Positions 1 to 8,864 are shown, numbered from the stretch's first letter. The stretch is 64,000 nt of DNA from Williamsia sp. 1138 (GCF_002095435.2 NZ_MJEJ02000031.1:38260-102259), one strand, 5' to 3'. Program-made: numbers and translations. Notes: generated by a model from the letters alone, not told the origin.

Positions 1-630
1 AAGAACGCGACCGGAGTACGCGCCCGGGTGGTCATCGTCATCGACAAGACCGGCAGCATGACCCAGCAGTACTCCCGCAAGGTGGTGCACCGGGTCGTCG
101 AGCGCATGCTGGCGGTCGCCACACAGATCGACGACGACGGACAACTCGAGCCGTACATGTACGCCCGCGGATTCGCGAAGGTCCCCGACATCAGCGTCGA
201 GAACGTGGAGTCGTGGACCGAGGAATATCTGCATCTGTCCGGCACGCACGGTCGTTTCGACTACGACTCGATCGGCCTCTCGAACGACGAGCTGCCGATC
301 ATGAACGAGATCCTGAACTCGGCGGTTCCCGGTCGACCCGTACTGGTCCTGTTCTTCACCGATGGCGGTTTCCGCAAGAAGGGGCCGATCAGTCAGTTGA
401 TGCGCGCGGCGTCGACGGCCCCTGTGTTCTGGCAGTTCGTCGGCATCGGCAGGGCCAATTACGGTGTCCTCGAACAACTCGACGAGATGGAGGGCCGCAC
501 CGTCGACAACGCGGGGTTCTTTGCCCTCGACGACATCGATCAGGTGTCCGACGACGAACTCTACACACGCCTGCTCTCTGAGTTCCCCGATTGGCTCAGC
601 GCAGCGAGACGCGCAAACATCCTCCCCTGA
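1..630 (+). CDS. vWA domain protein, TerF type (5'-truncated by window edge)
   Basis: The reading frame is open from base 1, so the true start lies outside the window; the GTG at 28 is probably internal. The visible 200+ residues form a von Willebrand factor A domain. The MIDAS metal-binding motif is DKTGSM, and a second strand reads VLVLFFTDGGF with the expected Asp and Gly. This resembles the vWA domain at the C terminus of tellurium-resistance TerF-like proteins, which often follows TerD-type domains. Substrate and partners are unknown. The gene ends 77 bases before a convergent ABC transporter gene, with a hairpin between them. The assignment to the TerF group is from sequence feel, not a search. 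Confidence 0.75.
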   Translation, partial: KNATGVRARVVIVIDKTGSMTQQYSRKVVHRVVERMLAVATQIDDDGQLEPYMYARGFAKVPDISVENVESWTEEYLHLSGTHGRFDYDSIGLSNDELPIMNEILNSAVPGRPVLVLFFTDGGFRKKGPISQLMRAASTAPVFWQFVGIGRANYGVLEQLDEMEGRTVDNAGFFALDDIDQVSDDELYTRLLSEFPDWLSAARRANILP

Positions 631-640
631 CACCGATGAT

Positions 641-689
641 GGGGCCTTCTGGCGACGCCCACCTGGGCATTTGTTCGCCAAAAGGCCCC
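641..689. terminator. Large hairpin between convergent genes
   Basis: The arms GGGGCCTT and AAGGCCCC (641-648 and 682-689) are perfect complements. They continue past one mismatch into TGGCGA/TCGCCA, and an inner GCCCA/TGGGC stem folds within the loop. The element lies between the 3' ends of two converging genes, so it can stop transcription from both sides. There is no clear U tract, which is usual for actinobacterial terminators. Confidence 0.7.
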
Positions 690-706
690 ACTATCGGGGG
701 GTGGGG

Positions 707-1474
707 TCAGGCGCGGGAGGCCTTGCCCATGGCCCGGACACCGACGGCGAGGCCGGCGCACGCCATCAATACCGCGGCGAGTACACCGCTCAGGATCGTC
801 TGGGTGTCGAAGTCCCCGACGAACAGCACTCGTTCGGCTTCCACGACGTAGTGGAGGGGATTGATGTCGACGAGGAGCTGCATCCACCGCGGCGCGTCAT
901 CGAGCGGCAACATCGTGCCCGACAGGATGAGCAGTGGGAACATCAGGGTCTGCTGAACGGTCCAGAACACCCAATCCTGTTCGCGGACGGCCAATGCCAG
1001 GCTGTAGGACAGCGCGCCGAGGCCGACGCCGAACACTCCGAGGATGATGATGCCGATCGCCGCGCCGCCGATGTTGATGTCGAAGCCCAGCGGCAACCCG
1101 ATGAGCAGGATGATCACTGCCTGTGCGGCCAGCGGCACCATCTCCTTGAGCGCTCGGCCGAGCAACAGCGAACTGCGGCTCAGAGGTGTCACCAGCATCC
1201 GTTCGTGCGATCCGGTGTGCATCTCGTCCAGCAGATTCGCGCCGGTCATCGAGGTTCCGAAGATGGCGATCATGGCGAGAACGCCGGGAATGAACCAGTT
1301 CCAGACGTTGCCCGAATCCCCGGCGCCCGGAACATCTTTGAGGAGCGGACCGAACAGTGCCAGCAGAATCAGCGGTTGTACCAGAGAAAAGATGACGGTG
1401 AAGGGGTCGCGGATGGTGGGCCGCAGTTCGCGGACCAGGACGATGGAACTGTCTCGAACGATGGTGGTTGCCAT
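707..1474 (-). CDS. ABC-2 type transporter permease (DrrB-like)
   Basis: This 255-residue integral membrane protein has about six hydrophobic segments and the ABC-2 permease layout of DrrB/daunorubicin exporters. Conserved parts include the cytoplasmic stretch around residues 70-95 (TSMTGANLLDEMHTGSHERM) and a C-terminal hydrophobic helix. It should pair with the ATPase encoded immediately upstream on the same strand to export a drug or lipid across the plasma membrane. The ATG start is preceded by a purine-rich AGGAGAAC ribosome site. The substrate cannot be inferred. The divergent WYL regulator is the likely controller. Confidence 0.85.
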   Translation of the reverse strand: MATTIVRDSSIVLVRELRPTIRDPFTVIFSLVQPLILLALFGPLLKDVPGAGDSGNVWNWFIPGVLAMIAIFGTSMTGANLLDEMHTGSHERMLVTPLSRSSLLLGRALKEMVPLAAQAVIILLIGLPLGFDINIGGAAIGIIILGVFGVGLGALSYSLALAVREQDWVFWTVQQTLMFPLLILSGTMLPLDDAPRWMQLLVDINPLHYVVEAERVLFVGDFDTQTILSGVLAAVLMACAGLAVGVRAMGKASRA

Positions 1475-1519
1475 GAGGGGGTTCTCCTGAGTCTCTTGCT
1501 CGAGTGGGTATGGATGAGG

Positions 1520-2509
1520 TCAGGCCGCTGCGGTTTCCCGCAGACTGCGACCGGTGAGGGTCAGGAAGACATCGTCGAGAGTCGGCCGGGAGGACCGGGC
1601 GGAGCAGATGGTGATGCCGCGTTCGGCAGCCGCGGTGATCAGGGTCGGCAGCATGATGTCGGCGCCTGCCACCTGCAGATTCACCGAGGTTCCGGTGATA
1701 TCCGCTCCGTGGACACCGTCGAAACCCGAAGTGAGGCGCACGAGCCCGTCGGCGTCGGAGGCCGACTCGACGGACAATTCGACACGGTCGCCCGCCAGGT
1801 TGTCTTTCAGCGCTGCCGCCGAGTCATCCGCGATCACCGTGCCCTTGTCGATGACCACCACCCGTTCGGCCATGGCGTCGGCCTCATCGAGGTAATGCGT
1901 GGTGAGGACGATCGTCGCGCCCGTCTCGGCACGCAGCCGCTGGATATGGGTCCACAGGTTTGCTCGACTCTGCGGGTCCATGCCCGTGGTCGGTTCATCG
2001 AGGAAGATCACCGGTGGACGGTGCACGATGCCGAGCGCGATGTCGAGGCGGCGACGCTGCCCGCCCGACAGCGTGCTCACCTTCCGGTTCTCCATACCCG
2101 TCAGATCCAATGCGGCGATCAATTCGTCAGCACGCGAGGCACTTTCAGACTTCTTGATGCCATAGCACAGGCCCTGGGTCACCAATTCTTCACGAACGCG
2201 CTGATTGTTTCCGCCGCCGTTACCCTGGCCGACGTAACCGATCTTGCGGCGGACGGCGTCGGGGTCCTCGGCGATGTTGTGGCCGGCCAACCACGCTGAT
2301 CCCGAGGTGGGCCGGAGCAGCGTGGTGATCATCCGGAGTGTCGTCGACTTACCGGCGCCGTTGGGGCCGAGAAATGCCACCAACTCCCCCTCCGCCACCG
2401 CCAGGTCGATGCCCTTGACGGCTTCCACAGTGTTCTTGCCCTGCTTGAAGGTCTTGGTCAGTCCGGCGACCTCGATGGCCGGCGTGGTGGTGCTGGATGT
2501 GATTGTCAT
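1520..2509 (-). CDS. ABC transporter ATP-binding protein (DrrA-like)
   Basis: This is the nucleotide-binding subunit of an ABC-2 exporter. It contains Walker A (GPNGAGKST), the signature LSGGQRRRLDIA, Walker B (VIFLDEPTTGMD) and a switch histidine in LTTHYLDEAD. The C-terminal 90 residues match the DrrA-type extension. I chose the ATG at 2509 because GGACGGA lies just upstream; the in-frame GTG at 2563 would run through the operator region. The gene is followed 45 bases later by its permease. Members of this family export antibiotics, toxic dyes or lipids; the cargo here is unknown. Confidence 0.88.
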   Translation of the reverse strand: MTITSSTTTPAIEVAGLTKTFKQGKNTVEAVKGIDLAVAEGELVAFLGPNGAGKSTTLRMITTLLRPTSGSAWLAGHNIAEDPDAVRRKIGYVGQGNGGGNNQRVREELVTQGLCYGIKKSESASRADELIAALDLTGMENRKVSTLSGGQRRRLDIALGIVHRPPVIFLDEPTTGMDPQSRANLWTHIQRLRAETGATIVLTTHYLDEADAMAERVVVIDKGTVIADDSAAALKDNLAGDRVELSVESASDADGLVRLTSGFDGVHGADITGTSVNLQVAGADIMLPTLITAAAERGITICSARSSRPTLDDVFLTLTGRSLRETAAA

Positions 2510-2561
2510 GATTTCCGTCCGTTGAGTGCCCATGAAATGCAGTGCCCTGAAGCTATGACCC

Positions 2562-2586
2562 ATTGAGGACAGTTACCGTCCTCAAT
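2562..2586. promoter_or_regulatory. Inverted repeat, candidate operator of the WYL regulator
   Basis: ATTGAGGAC and GTCCTCAAT are perfect 9-base inverted arms separated by AGTTACC. The site sits in the 96-base divergent region between the exporter operon and the WYL regulator gene, 20 bases before the regulator start. Position and symmetry fit an operator controlling both directions. The binding protein is inferred from adjacency only. Confidence 0.6.
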
Positions 2587-2605
2587 CTCTGGCATTGTGG
2601 AAAAC

Positions 2606-3574
2606 ATGTTGGACACCTCAGCGCGACTGCTCCGCCTACTGAGCCTGTTGCAGACACGTAAGGACTGGTCAGGTGCAGATCTGGCGGAGCGGCTGAACAT
2701 CACGACGAGAACGGTGCGGCGCGACGTCGACCGGTTGCGCGAGCTCGGCTACCCAGTAGAGGCAAGTGTCGGAGTCGGCGGCGGTTATCAGCTGGGCGCC
2801 GGCGCGGAGATGCCGCCGCTCCTGCTCGACGATCAGGAGGTGCTGGCCGTCGCCCTCGGGCTGGGTGCGGGAGCCACCGGTTCGGTGGCCGGACTCGACG
2901 AGGCATCGGTACGGGCCATGTCCAAACTCCGCCAGGTGATGCCGTCACGACTGCGCCACCGGCTCGACTCGCTCCAGGTGGACGCCACCCCGTCGCGGAC
3001 GCCGGTCTCTCAAGTCGAGGCCGCGGTGCTGGCCGACGTCGCTGCGGTCTGCCACCGGCACGAGCGACTTCGCTTCGACTACCGGGCTCGTGGTGGCGCG
3101 GAGAGTCGTCGGGAGGTCGAACCATATCGACTGGTGCGCAGCGGTTCACGATGGTATCTCGTGGCATGGGATCTGGGTCGCGACGACTGGCGGTCGTTCC
3201 GGGTCGACCGGCTCACGCCGAAGATCCCGACCGGACCCCGCTTCGTTCCACGGGAGCTGCCGGACGGTGGTGCCGCCGCGTACGTCGCCAGGAGCCTGGG
3301 TTCGGTGTATCGGCAGGCCACCGCGCGCGTCGAGATCCACAGCCCGCTCGAGCGGGTGGCCGAGATGGTCGACGCGGAGTGGGGCGTGGTCGAGTCGGGT
3401 GATGTGAACAGTTGCGAGGTGTCACTTTTCGGACAATCTGTGAGCTCGATTGCGCGATGGCTTCATGCTTTCGACGCCGACTTCACCGTGATCGGACCCG
3501 CCGAACTCCGCGAGGAGTGCTCAGCTCTGGCTGACCGTCACCTCGAGATCGCAGAGCGCTACCGAAACGCCTGA
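2606..3574 (+). CDS. YafY-type HTH/WYL domain transcriptional regulator
   Basis: The N-terminal 60 residues form a DeoR-like helix-turn-helix (SARLLRLLSLLQ, then TTRTVRRDVDRLRELGYPV). A central region and a WYL domain follow, where residues near 180-190 read RWYLVAWDL, the family hallmark, and a WCX-like C terminus closes the protein. WYL proteins bind nucleotides or small ligands and repress or activate neighbouring operons. It is divergent from the DrrAB-like exporter with an inverted repeat between, so it probably senses the exported compound or related stress. The ATG at 2606 is preferred; a GTG nine bases upstream is an alternative. Confidence 0.87.
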   Translation: MLDTSARLLRLLSLLQTRKDWSGADLAERLNITTRTVRRDVDRLRELGYPVEASVGVGGGYQLGAGAEMPPLLLDDQEVLAVALGLGAGATGSVAGLDEASVRAMSKLRQVMPSRLRHRLDSLQVDATPSRTPVSQVEAAVLADVAAVCHRHERLRFDYRARGGAESRREVEPYRLVRSGSRWYLVAWDLGRDDWRSFRVDRLTPKIPTGPRFVPRELPDGGAAAYVARSLGSVYRQATARVEIHSPLERVAEMVDAEWGVVESGDVNSCEVSLFGQSVSSIARWLHAFDADFTVIGPAELREECSALADRHLEIAERYRNA

Positions 3575-3613
3575 GAATGCTCCGTTGCCACCGCGACCGT
3601 CGTCGGTCCGGGG

Positions 3614-4219
3614 TCAGACCAATCCTTCTCGCTGCGCCACGGACTGCCGGTCCTTTCGCGTGAAGACATCGAGACGGAAGTCGGTGTCGAGATATCCGGC
3701 CGTGTGGGTCAGTTCCGAGTCTCGCAACCGATCATGCACCTGATCGCCGGTTTGCGGATACTCCTCGACCGGCCATCGCCAGTGCACCGCGATCAACTCG
3801 CCGTCATCGGTCAGCGCTGCCGCCGCATTCGCGATGACGGTGTCGAGTTGCGCGGGGTCGAGATAGTAGAGGACCTCGCTGAGAACGATGAGATCGAAAG
3901 TCCCTGTAGGCCAGTCGGCCACGAAATCACGCGTCTGGACGACCACTCGCTCACCGAGCGGCTCCAAACGCTCGGCGGCGATCTGCACCGCCTTGTCACT
4001 GAGGTCGACCGCCAGCAACTCGTCGCATCGAGCCGCCAACTGCTCGCTGAGCACGCCGATCGAACACCCTGCCTCGAACGCCGTGCCGTATCGCGGGGCC
4101 GACAAGGCCGCCAACGTCAACTGGTATTTGCGCTGCTCGTACCAGCGACTGGTGAAACCCCACGGATCGTCGCTGTCGCGATACATCTCGTGAAAGTAGC
4201 TCTCCTCCATGGGCGTCAC
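3614..4219 (-). CDS. Class I SAM-dependent methyltransferase, NodS-like
   Basis: This 201-residue Rossmann-fold methyltransferase has motif I FEAGCSIG near residue 50, an acidic residue closing strand 2 (AVDLSD) and motif LIVLSEVLYYLD. The N terminus (YFHEMYRDSDDPWGF) matches the nodulation protein S group, whose rhizobial member N-methylates the free amine of a deacetylated glucosamine. Its GTG start overlaps the stop of the PIG-L deacetylase gene (GTGA), so the two are translationally coupled; fused PIG-L/methyltransferase proteins are known. I infer that it methylates the amine exposed by the deacetylase. An ATG at 4210 is an alternative start. Confidence 0.82.
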   Translation of the reverse strand: MTPMEESYFHEMYRDSDDPWGFTSRWYEQRKYQLTLAALSAPRYGTAFEAGCSIGVLSEQLAARCDELLAVDLSDKAVQIAAERLEPLGERVVVQTRDFVADWPTGTFDLIVLSEVLYYLDPAQLDTVIANAAAALTDDGELIAVHWRWPVEEYPQTGDQVHDRLRDSELTHTAGYLDTDFRLDVFTRKDRQSVAQREGLV

Positions 4220-4986
4220 CGCGAGAACACGTATTCGTGTCGGCGAAGCAGCCGTTCGAGTATGTGCGCAGGCAGTACCACCTGATCAGCCTCCGCGTCG
4301 GACAGCGGGTGAATCTGCGACGCAAAGGCCTCCACGGCTGCCTTCTTGGTTGCCATCGCGCCGTCGTCGAGGCGATGCGCCCGCAGTGCGTCCCATTCGA
4401 TCGTGTCCTCGCCAGGAATTGCCCAGTGCCACATCCAGATCGGATAGCGCCACAGCGGCAGACCGCGTTCCCTGGTGATCCGGGAGGCGCATCGGCCCAC
4501 GGCCTCGTGATCGGGATGGCCGTCATGCTCCCAGACCGAGAGCACCCCGGTGATAGTGTCCGGACGCTCGTCGAGAACCGATTCGACGATCCGCGTCATC
4601 GCGCCGTCAGCGGTGGTGAGCGCGCCGTCGGGCAACCCGCCCCAGACCGAATGTTCCACACCCAGGATGTCTGTCGCGGCGTCCAATTCGCCGCGCCGGA
4701 TGGCCGCCAGATCCTCAGGAGAATGGGTGGGCGACCCCGGGTGCGATGCCGAACCATCGGACAGGCACACGGTGACCACCTCGATACCGGCCGCGGCGGC
4801 GGCGATCATCATCCCGCCCGCTCCCAGGATCTCGTCGTCCGGGTGCGCGGCGAGCACCACGAGGCGTTCTACGTCGACCTCGAGCATCGGGATCTCACCG
4901 CGTGTCGAAAACCACTGCTGCCAGGTCGATTCGCTGGTGCCGACGTCGGCCACGGGGGCAGCCCCGAATCGCTCGGTGCTGGTCAT
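4216..4986 (-). CDS. PIG-L family deacetylase
   Basis: This is a zinc-dependent N-deacetylase of the LmbE/MshB/PIG-L fold. The metal and catalytic motif AHPDDEILGAGG lies near residues 47-58, and the later metal motif HDGHPDHEAVG near residue 155. Family members remove the acetyl group from N-acetylglucosamine conjugates (mycothiol MshB, GPI PIG-L). The gene overlaps both neighbours by 4 bases. It sits between an acyl-CoA dehydrogenase-like gene and the NodS-like methyltransferase, which suggests a glycosamine-containing product. It is unlikely to be MshB itself, because the context is not mycothiol synthesis. Confidence 0.85.
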   Translation of the reverse strand: MTSTERFGAAPVADVGTSESTWQQWFSTRGEIPMLEVDVERLVVLAAHPDDEILGAGGMMIAAAAAGIEVVTVCLSDGSASHPGSPTHSPEDLAAIRRGELDAATDILGVEHSVWGGLPDGALTTADGAMTRIVESVLDERPDTITGVLSVWEHDGHPDHEAVGRCASRITRERGLPLWRYPIWMWHWAIPGEDTIEWDALRAHRLDDGAMATKKAAVEAFASQIHPLSDAEADQVVLPAHILERLLRRHEYVFSR

Positions 4987-5948
4987 GATCGGTCCCCGAA
5001 CACGTCTGGAGTGTTGCCCGCGACAAGCCGACCCAGCGCCGCGAGGTCGCGGTCCGCGTGCGATTGCCTGATGTACACGGCGAGGTCGGCGACCGCTTGG
5101 GCGTGGTCACGAGAGAGCACCAGCGGTGCCGGTCCCAGCGCCCTGTTCACCCGATCGATCACCGCGGTCGCGATCTGCTCGATACCCCACCGCACGCGGA
5201 ACGCCCGACGCTGCGCCGAGGCGACATCACCCGGGGCCTTGTCGATGGCATCAGCGGCACACAGCAACTGTGCCCAACCGTCGGCGAGCAGAGCGTCGAC
5301 CGCACCGAGATGCATCATCAGGATGTCGTCGCTGCCGGCCTCGGCCTTGCCATACAGCGCGTCCGCAACCTTTGCCGCGCCGCCGAGCCAACACGACGCG
5401 ACCCCTACTCCGCCGTGCCAGAACCCTGCGCGCTCGAGGTAGTCGCCCGGCTCGCCGATGGCCTGTGCGGCGGCGTTCTCGAATTCGACTGTCTCGGTGT
5501 CGGTTGCGGACATACCCGTGTTGTGCCACCCGTCCGATTGTGGATGGACACCGTGCTGGGCCAGGTCCACGGAGAAGAGTCGACGTCGCTCGCCGTCGCG
5601 GGCTGTCACCAGCGCATGCGTACAGCCGACAGAACCCGAGCACCACGGCTTGATTCCCGACAGCTGCCACCGGTCACCGTGTCGGCGGGCCCTGAGCACG
5701 TGAGACGGCGGCTCTGCGGCCCACACGCCCCACAACTCGCCGTTGCCGGTCCCGGCCCCGATGATCTCCGAGAGAATCGCATCGGCATCGAGGTGGGCTT
5801 CGACCATCCGCCCGACACTGATGTCCGATCGGGTGAGTTCTGCCAGGGTTCGGAAGCGGGTCGCCGTGTCACCATGACCCGGCAGGGGTGCCGCGAGTTC
5901 GCCCGAGTCGACGATCTGCAGGGCCCGGTAGGCCGCCGATGGTGTCAC
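4983..5948 (-). CDS. Acyl-CoA dehydrogenase-like flavoprotein
   Basis: At 321 residues the protein is shorter than the usual 370-400 of acyl-CoA dehydrogenases. It still shows the central beta region (GELWGVWAAE, SGIKPWCSGSVG) and the C-terminal helical bundle. Such divergent relatives may act as oxidases, N-hydroxylases or desaturases on non-CoA substrates. I cannot place a catalytic glutamate with confidence. The GTG start overlaps the stop of the glycosyltransferase gene (GTGA), and the end overlaps the deacetylase start. Linkage to sugar-modifying genes rather than beta-oxidation genes suggests a tailoring role. Confidence 0.75.
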   Translation of the reverse strand: MTPSAAYRALQIVDSGELAAPLPGHGDTATRFRTLAELTRSDISVGRMVEAHLDADAILSEIIGAGTGNGELWGVWAAEPPSHVLRARRHGDRWQLSGIKPWCSGSVGCTHALVTARDGERRRLFSVDLAQHGVHPQSDGWHNTGMSATDTETVEFENAAAQAIGEPGDYLERAGFWHGGVGVASCWLGGAAKVADALYGKAEAGSDDILMMHLGAVDALLADGWAQLLCAADAIDKAPGDVASAQRRAFRVRWGIEQIATAVIDRVNRALGPAPLVLSRDHAQAVADLAVYIRQSHADRDLAALGRLVAGNTPDVFGDRS

Positions 5949-6631
5949 GATGCCTCACCTGCACTCTCCAGACCGCGCAGGTGGTCGGCGAACCCACCCG
6001 CCAGGCGCCCAAAAGGACGTGTCGAGGTGATCACCGGCGCCCGCGCGCTCCACTCGATCGACATTCCGGCGATGCGTAACCGATTCACGAGATCGACGTC
6101 TTCGTCGTGGTCGACAAGCGCAAAACCGCCGACGCCGAAGTACACCGCCGCCCACATTGCGAGATTGGCACCGTGGACATGCCGGTGTCCGTCACTCGCC
6201 TGGTATTCCGCGGAGAAGCGTTCCGCCACTTCGGTGGGCCACCGCGCCCAGTCGTCGCCTACGACGGTGCCGGCGAACACGTCAGCGCCGTCGAACGCAG
6301 CGTCGATCTGGGTGGTGAGCCAATCGGCCGGGACAACCGAATCCGCATCGGTGGTCGCGAACCACGTCGACTCGTCCCACGTACTCGACTCGAAGCCGAC
6401 CTTCCGGGCCTGACCCACAGATCGTCCCGAGACCGTGACCGCCGTGGTCGGCGGTGACACGCACGCCGCAGTGCCGTCGGTGCAGTCGTCGAGCACGACG
6501 ATCACCTCGACAGGACAGCTGATCTCGGCAGACGCGGCGGTGATCGACTCCAGGCAGGAGGGCAGTAGTGCCTGCTCATTGTGAGCAGGCACCACGACGA
6601 CGATCTTCTCAGGTCTTCGACCCTTGTCCAT
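5945..6631 (-). CDS. Family 2 glycosyltransferase
   Basis: This 228-residue GT-A fold enzyme begins with the GT2 nucleotide-binding strand VVVVPAHNEQALLPS. It carries the DxD-type metal motif in TTDADSVVP and an acceptor-side DEDVDL motif near residue 175. There is no membrane segment, so it should act in the cytoplasm on an activated sugar donor. I chose the ATG at 6631 because it overlaps the HAD stop codon (TGATG) and directly precedes the GT2 fold; a longer frame upstream lies inside the HAD gene. Donor and acceptor are unknown. It is the likely first committed step of the operon's pathway. Confidence 0.82.
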   Translation of the reverse strand: MDKGRRPEKIVVVVPAHNEQALLPSCLESITAASAEISCPVEVIVVLDDCTDGTAACVSPPTTAVTVSGRSVGQARKVGFESSTWDESTWFATTDADSVVPADWLTTQIDAAFDGADVFAGTVVGDDWARWPTEVAERFSAEYQASDGHRHVHGANLAMWAAVYFGVGGFALVDHDEDVDLVNRLRIAGMSIEWSARAPVITSTRPFGRLAGGFADHLRGLESAGEAS

Positions 6632-7344
6632 CAGCGTGAACTTCGTCCGGGCTGACCGGTCAGGCTCTCCACTGTCGCGTCGAGATCGTGCGCGAGATGC
6701 AGGCTGTCCTGGAACACCCGCTTGGCTCCGGCTCCGCGCAGTGCGTCGCCACTGATCCCACCGGTCAGCACCGCCACCGAGCGAGCCCCCGCCTTCGTGG
6801 CAGCGATCGAGTCCCACGTCGCGTCGCCCACCATGACAGCATTGGCGGGTGAGACACCCGCGCGGTCGATGGCGATCTTCACGACCGTCGCATCCGGTTT
6901 GGCGGTGTCGACATCCTCGCCTGATGTCACTGCGTCGACGTGTTCTTCGACGTCGAGCAGGTCGCGGAGCAACTTGAGCTCATCCTCCGGTGCAGAGGTT
7001 GCCAACACCGTGACGAATCCGAGTTCCTTGGAACGTCGCACGACCTCTCGCGCGCCGGGCAGGAGCGCAAGCGTGTCGCCTCGTGCCAGATAGATCTCCT
7101 TGTGCTTCGACGATGCCGCATCCGCGATGTCCGAACGCCCGGGGGCGTCGTCGTTGACCCCGGCGATCTGCAGCAGCTCATCGATCAGCAGCGACCCGTC
7201 CATACCGATCCGCCGATGCACCTCCCACAGGGGTACGGTCAGGCCGACATCGGACAGGGCATCACGCCACGCAACCACGTGCGCGTACACCGAATCAACC
7301 AGGGTGCCATCGATATCGAAGAGAATCGCGACCTGCTCGCCCAC
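6631..7344 (-). CDS. HAD-superfamily hydrolase (phosphatase)
   Basis: This is a 237-residue haloacid dehalogenase-type phosphatase with motif I DIDGTLVDS (nucleophile Asp10, Asp12) and a helical C1 cap. Motif II is VLATSAP, and motifs III/IV lie in PDATVVKIAID and MVGDATWDS. It resembles phosphoglycolate phosphatase and beta-phosphoglucomutase relatives. The GTG start lies two bases after the catalase stop codon, and the 3' end overlaps the glycosyltransferase start. In the operon it could remove phosphate from a glycosylated intermediate, or recycle a by-product; both are inferences. Confidence 0.83.
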   Translation of the reverse strand: MGEQVAILFDIDGTLVDSVYAHVVAWRDALSDVGLTVPLWEVHRRIGMDGSLLIDELLQIAGVNDDAPGRSDIADAASSKHKEIYLARGDTLALLPGAREVVRRSKELGFVTVLATSAPEDELKLLRDLLDVEEHVDAVTSGEDVDTAKPDATVVKIAIDRAGVSPANAVMVGDATWDSIAATKAGARSVAVLTGGISGDALRGAGAKRVFQDSLHLAHDLDATVESLTGQPGRSSR

Positions 7345-7346
7345 GT

Positions 7347-8864
7347 CTACGCCTTCTCTTGCATGCTGCTCCGCGCAGAGTTCCCCTGGTCCGCGGCCTT
7401 CGGATCGGTTTCGTCGGCCTTCGCTCGGACGCCTTCCTGAATGGTCTTGCCGAGGTCGGGATCGACACGATTCCAGTACTCGAAGGCCCGCTCGAGGACG
7501 GGTTCACTGACAGCGTTGAGCAGATGGCCGATGATGTTGTCGGCCAGCCTCTCCCGCTCACCATCATCGAGCACCTCGCGCACCAGCGTGCCTGCCTGGC
7601 CGAAGTCGTCGTCCTCCGGGTGATCCACATACGCGCTGCGGACGATCTGACCGTCGGCAGCCCAGCCGGGGTCCACCTGGTAAGCGTGCGTCGCCGCAGG
7701 GCCACCCTTGGAGTTCGGGGCGTACACCGGGTCGGAGACCGGCTGCACTCGCATGGCGCCGTCTTTCGAGTACGAGTGCACCGGATACTTCGACGCGTTC
7801 ACCGGAATCTGCTTGTAGTTGACGCCGATTCGGTAGCGATGGGCATCGGCATAGGCGAATCCGCGGGCGAGCAGCATCCGGTCCGGACTCAGACCGATAC
7901 CCGGGACGAGGTTGTTCGGCTCGAACGCCAACTGCTCTATCTGGGTGTGGTGATCGGTCGGGTTCGCGTTGAGAGTCATCTTGCCCACCTCGACCAGCGG
8001 GTAATCGCCATGCGGCCACACCTTGGTGAGGTCGAAGGGATTGAACCGGTACGAGGCCGCATCGTCGAAGGGCATCAGTTGGACCTTCATCGTCCACGAC
8101 GGGTATTCGCCTTTGTCGATGTGCTCGAACAGGTCCCGCGTGTGGTAATCGGTGTCGGCCGAAGCCATCTGGTCGGCTTCGTCCTGTGTGAAGAACTGAT
8201 GACCCTGATCGGTGATGAAGTGGTACTTCACCCAGTGTTTGACGCCTTCGGCATTGACCCAGAGATAAGTGTGCGAGCTGTACCCGTTCATGTGCCGCCA
8301 AGTACGCGGAATACCGCGATCACCCATCAACCACGTGACCTGGTGCGCCGACTCCGGCGACAGACTCCAGAAATCCCATTGCATGTCATGGTCGCGAAGG
8401 TTGTTGTCGGCGCGACGCTTCTGGGATCGGATGAAGTGCTGGAACTTCAGAGGATCCTTGATGAAGAAGACCGGCGTGTTGTTGCCGACCATGTCGTACA
8501 CGCCCTCGCTGGTGTAGAACTTCAACGCGAAACCGCGCGGATCTCGCCAGGTGTCGGGGCTGCCTCGTTCACCGGCGACCGTGGAAAATCTCGCGGCCAT
8601 CTCCGTGGTGGTGCCGGGCTGGAACACTGCGGCGCTGGTGTAGCCCGACACATCGCCCGTCACCTCGAACGAACCGAAGGCACCGCTGCCCTTGGCGTGC
8701 GGTTGGCGCTCCGGGATCCGCTCGCGGTTGAACTGTGCCATCTGTTCGATCAGATAGTGGTCGTGCAGCACGATGGGTCCACCGGCACCCACGGTCAACG
8801 AGTGTTCGTCGCTCGATACAGGCGCTCCGGCATCCGTGGTGGTGTAGAACTGCTCATCTGACAT
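7347..8864 (-). CDS. katA: Heme catalase, clade 3 small-subunit type
   Basis: This enzyme degrades hydrogen peroxide to water and oxygen in the cytoplasm. At 505 residues it has the typical length of small-subunit monofunctional catalases. The distal histidine is His56 in [13 protein letters not shown]; the distal asparagine region is [13 protein letters not shown]; the proximal heme region is [15 protein letters not shown] good ribosome site (CGGAGGCC) precedes the ATG. It heads a six-gene minus-strand operon whose other members are sugar/lipid tailoring enzymes. This is an unusual home for a catalase, and may reflect an oxidase in the pathway that releases peroxide. Confidence 0.95.
   Translation of the reverse strand: MSDEQFYTTTDAGAPVSSDEHSLTVGAGGPIVLHDHYLIEQMAQFNRERIPERQPHAKGSGAFGSFEVTGDVSGYTSAAVFQPGTTTEMAARFSTVAGERGSPDTWRDPRGFALKFYTSEGVYDMVGNNTPVFFIKDPLKFQHFIRSQKRRADNNLRDHDMQWDFWSLSPESAHQVTWLMGDRGIPRTWRHMNGYSSHTYLWVNAEGVKHWVKYHFITDQGHQFFTQDEADQMASADTDYHTRDLFEHIDKGEYPSWTMKVQLMPFDDAASYRFNPFDLTKVWPHGDYPLVEVGKMTLNANPTDHHTQIEQLAFEPNNLVPGIGLSPDRMLLARGFAYADAHRYRIGVNYKQIPVNASKYPVHSYSKDGAMRVQPVSDPVYAPNSKGGPAATHAYQVDPGWAADGQIVRSAYVDHPEDDDFGQAGTLVREVLDDGERERLADNIIGHLLNAVSEPVLERAFEYWNRVDPDLGKTIQEGVRAKADETDPKAADQGNSARSSMQEKA

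Noticed and set aside
464-2299. A 611-codon plus-strand open frame over the ABC transporter genes
   Set aside because: It lies antisense to two clear ABC transporter genes and encodes a low-complexity, Arg/Asp/Gln-rich product, typical of shadow frames in GC-rich DNA.
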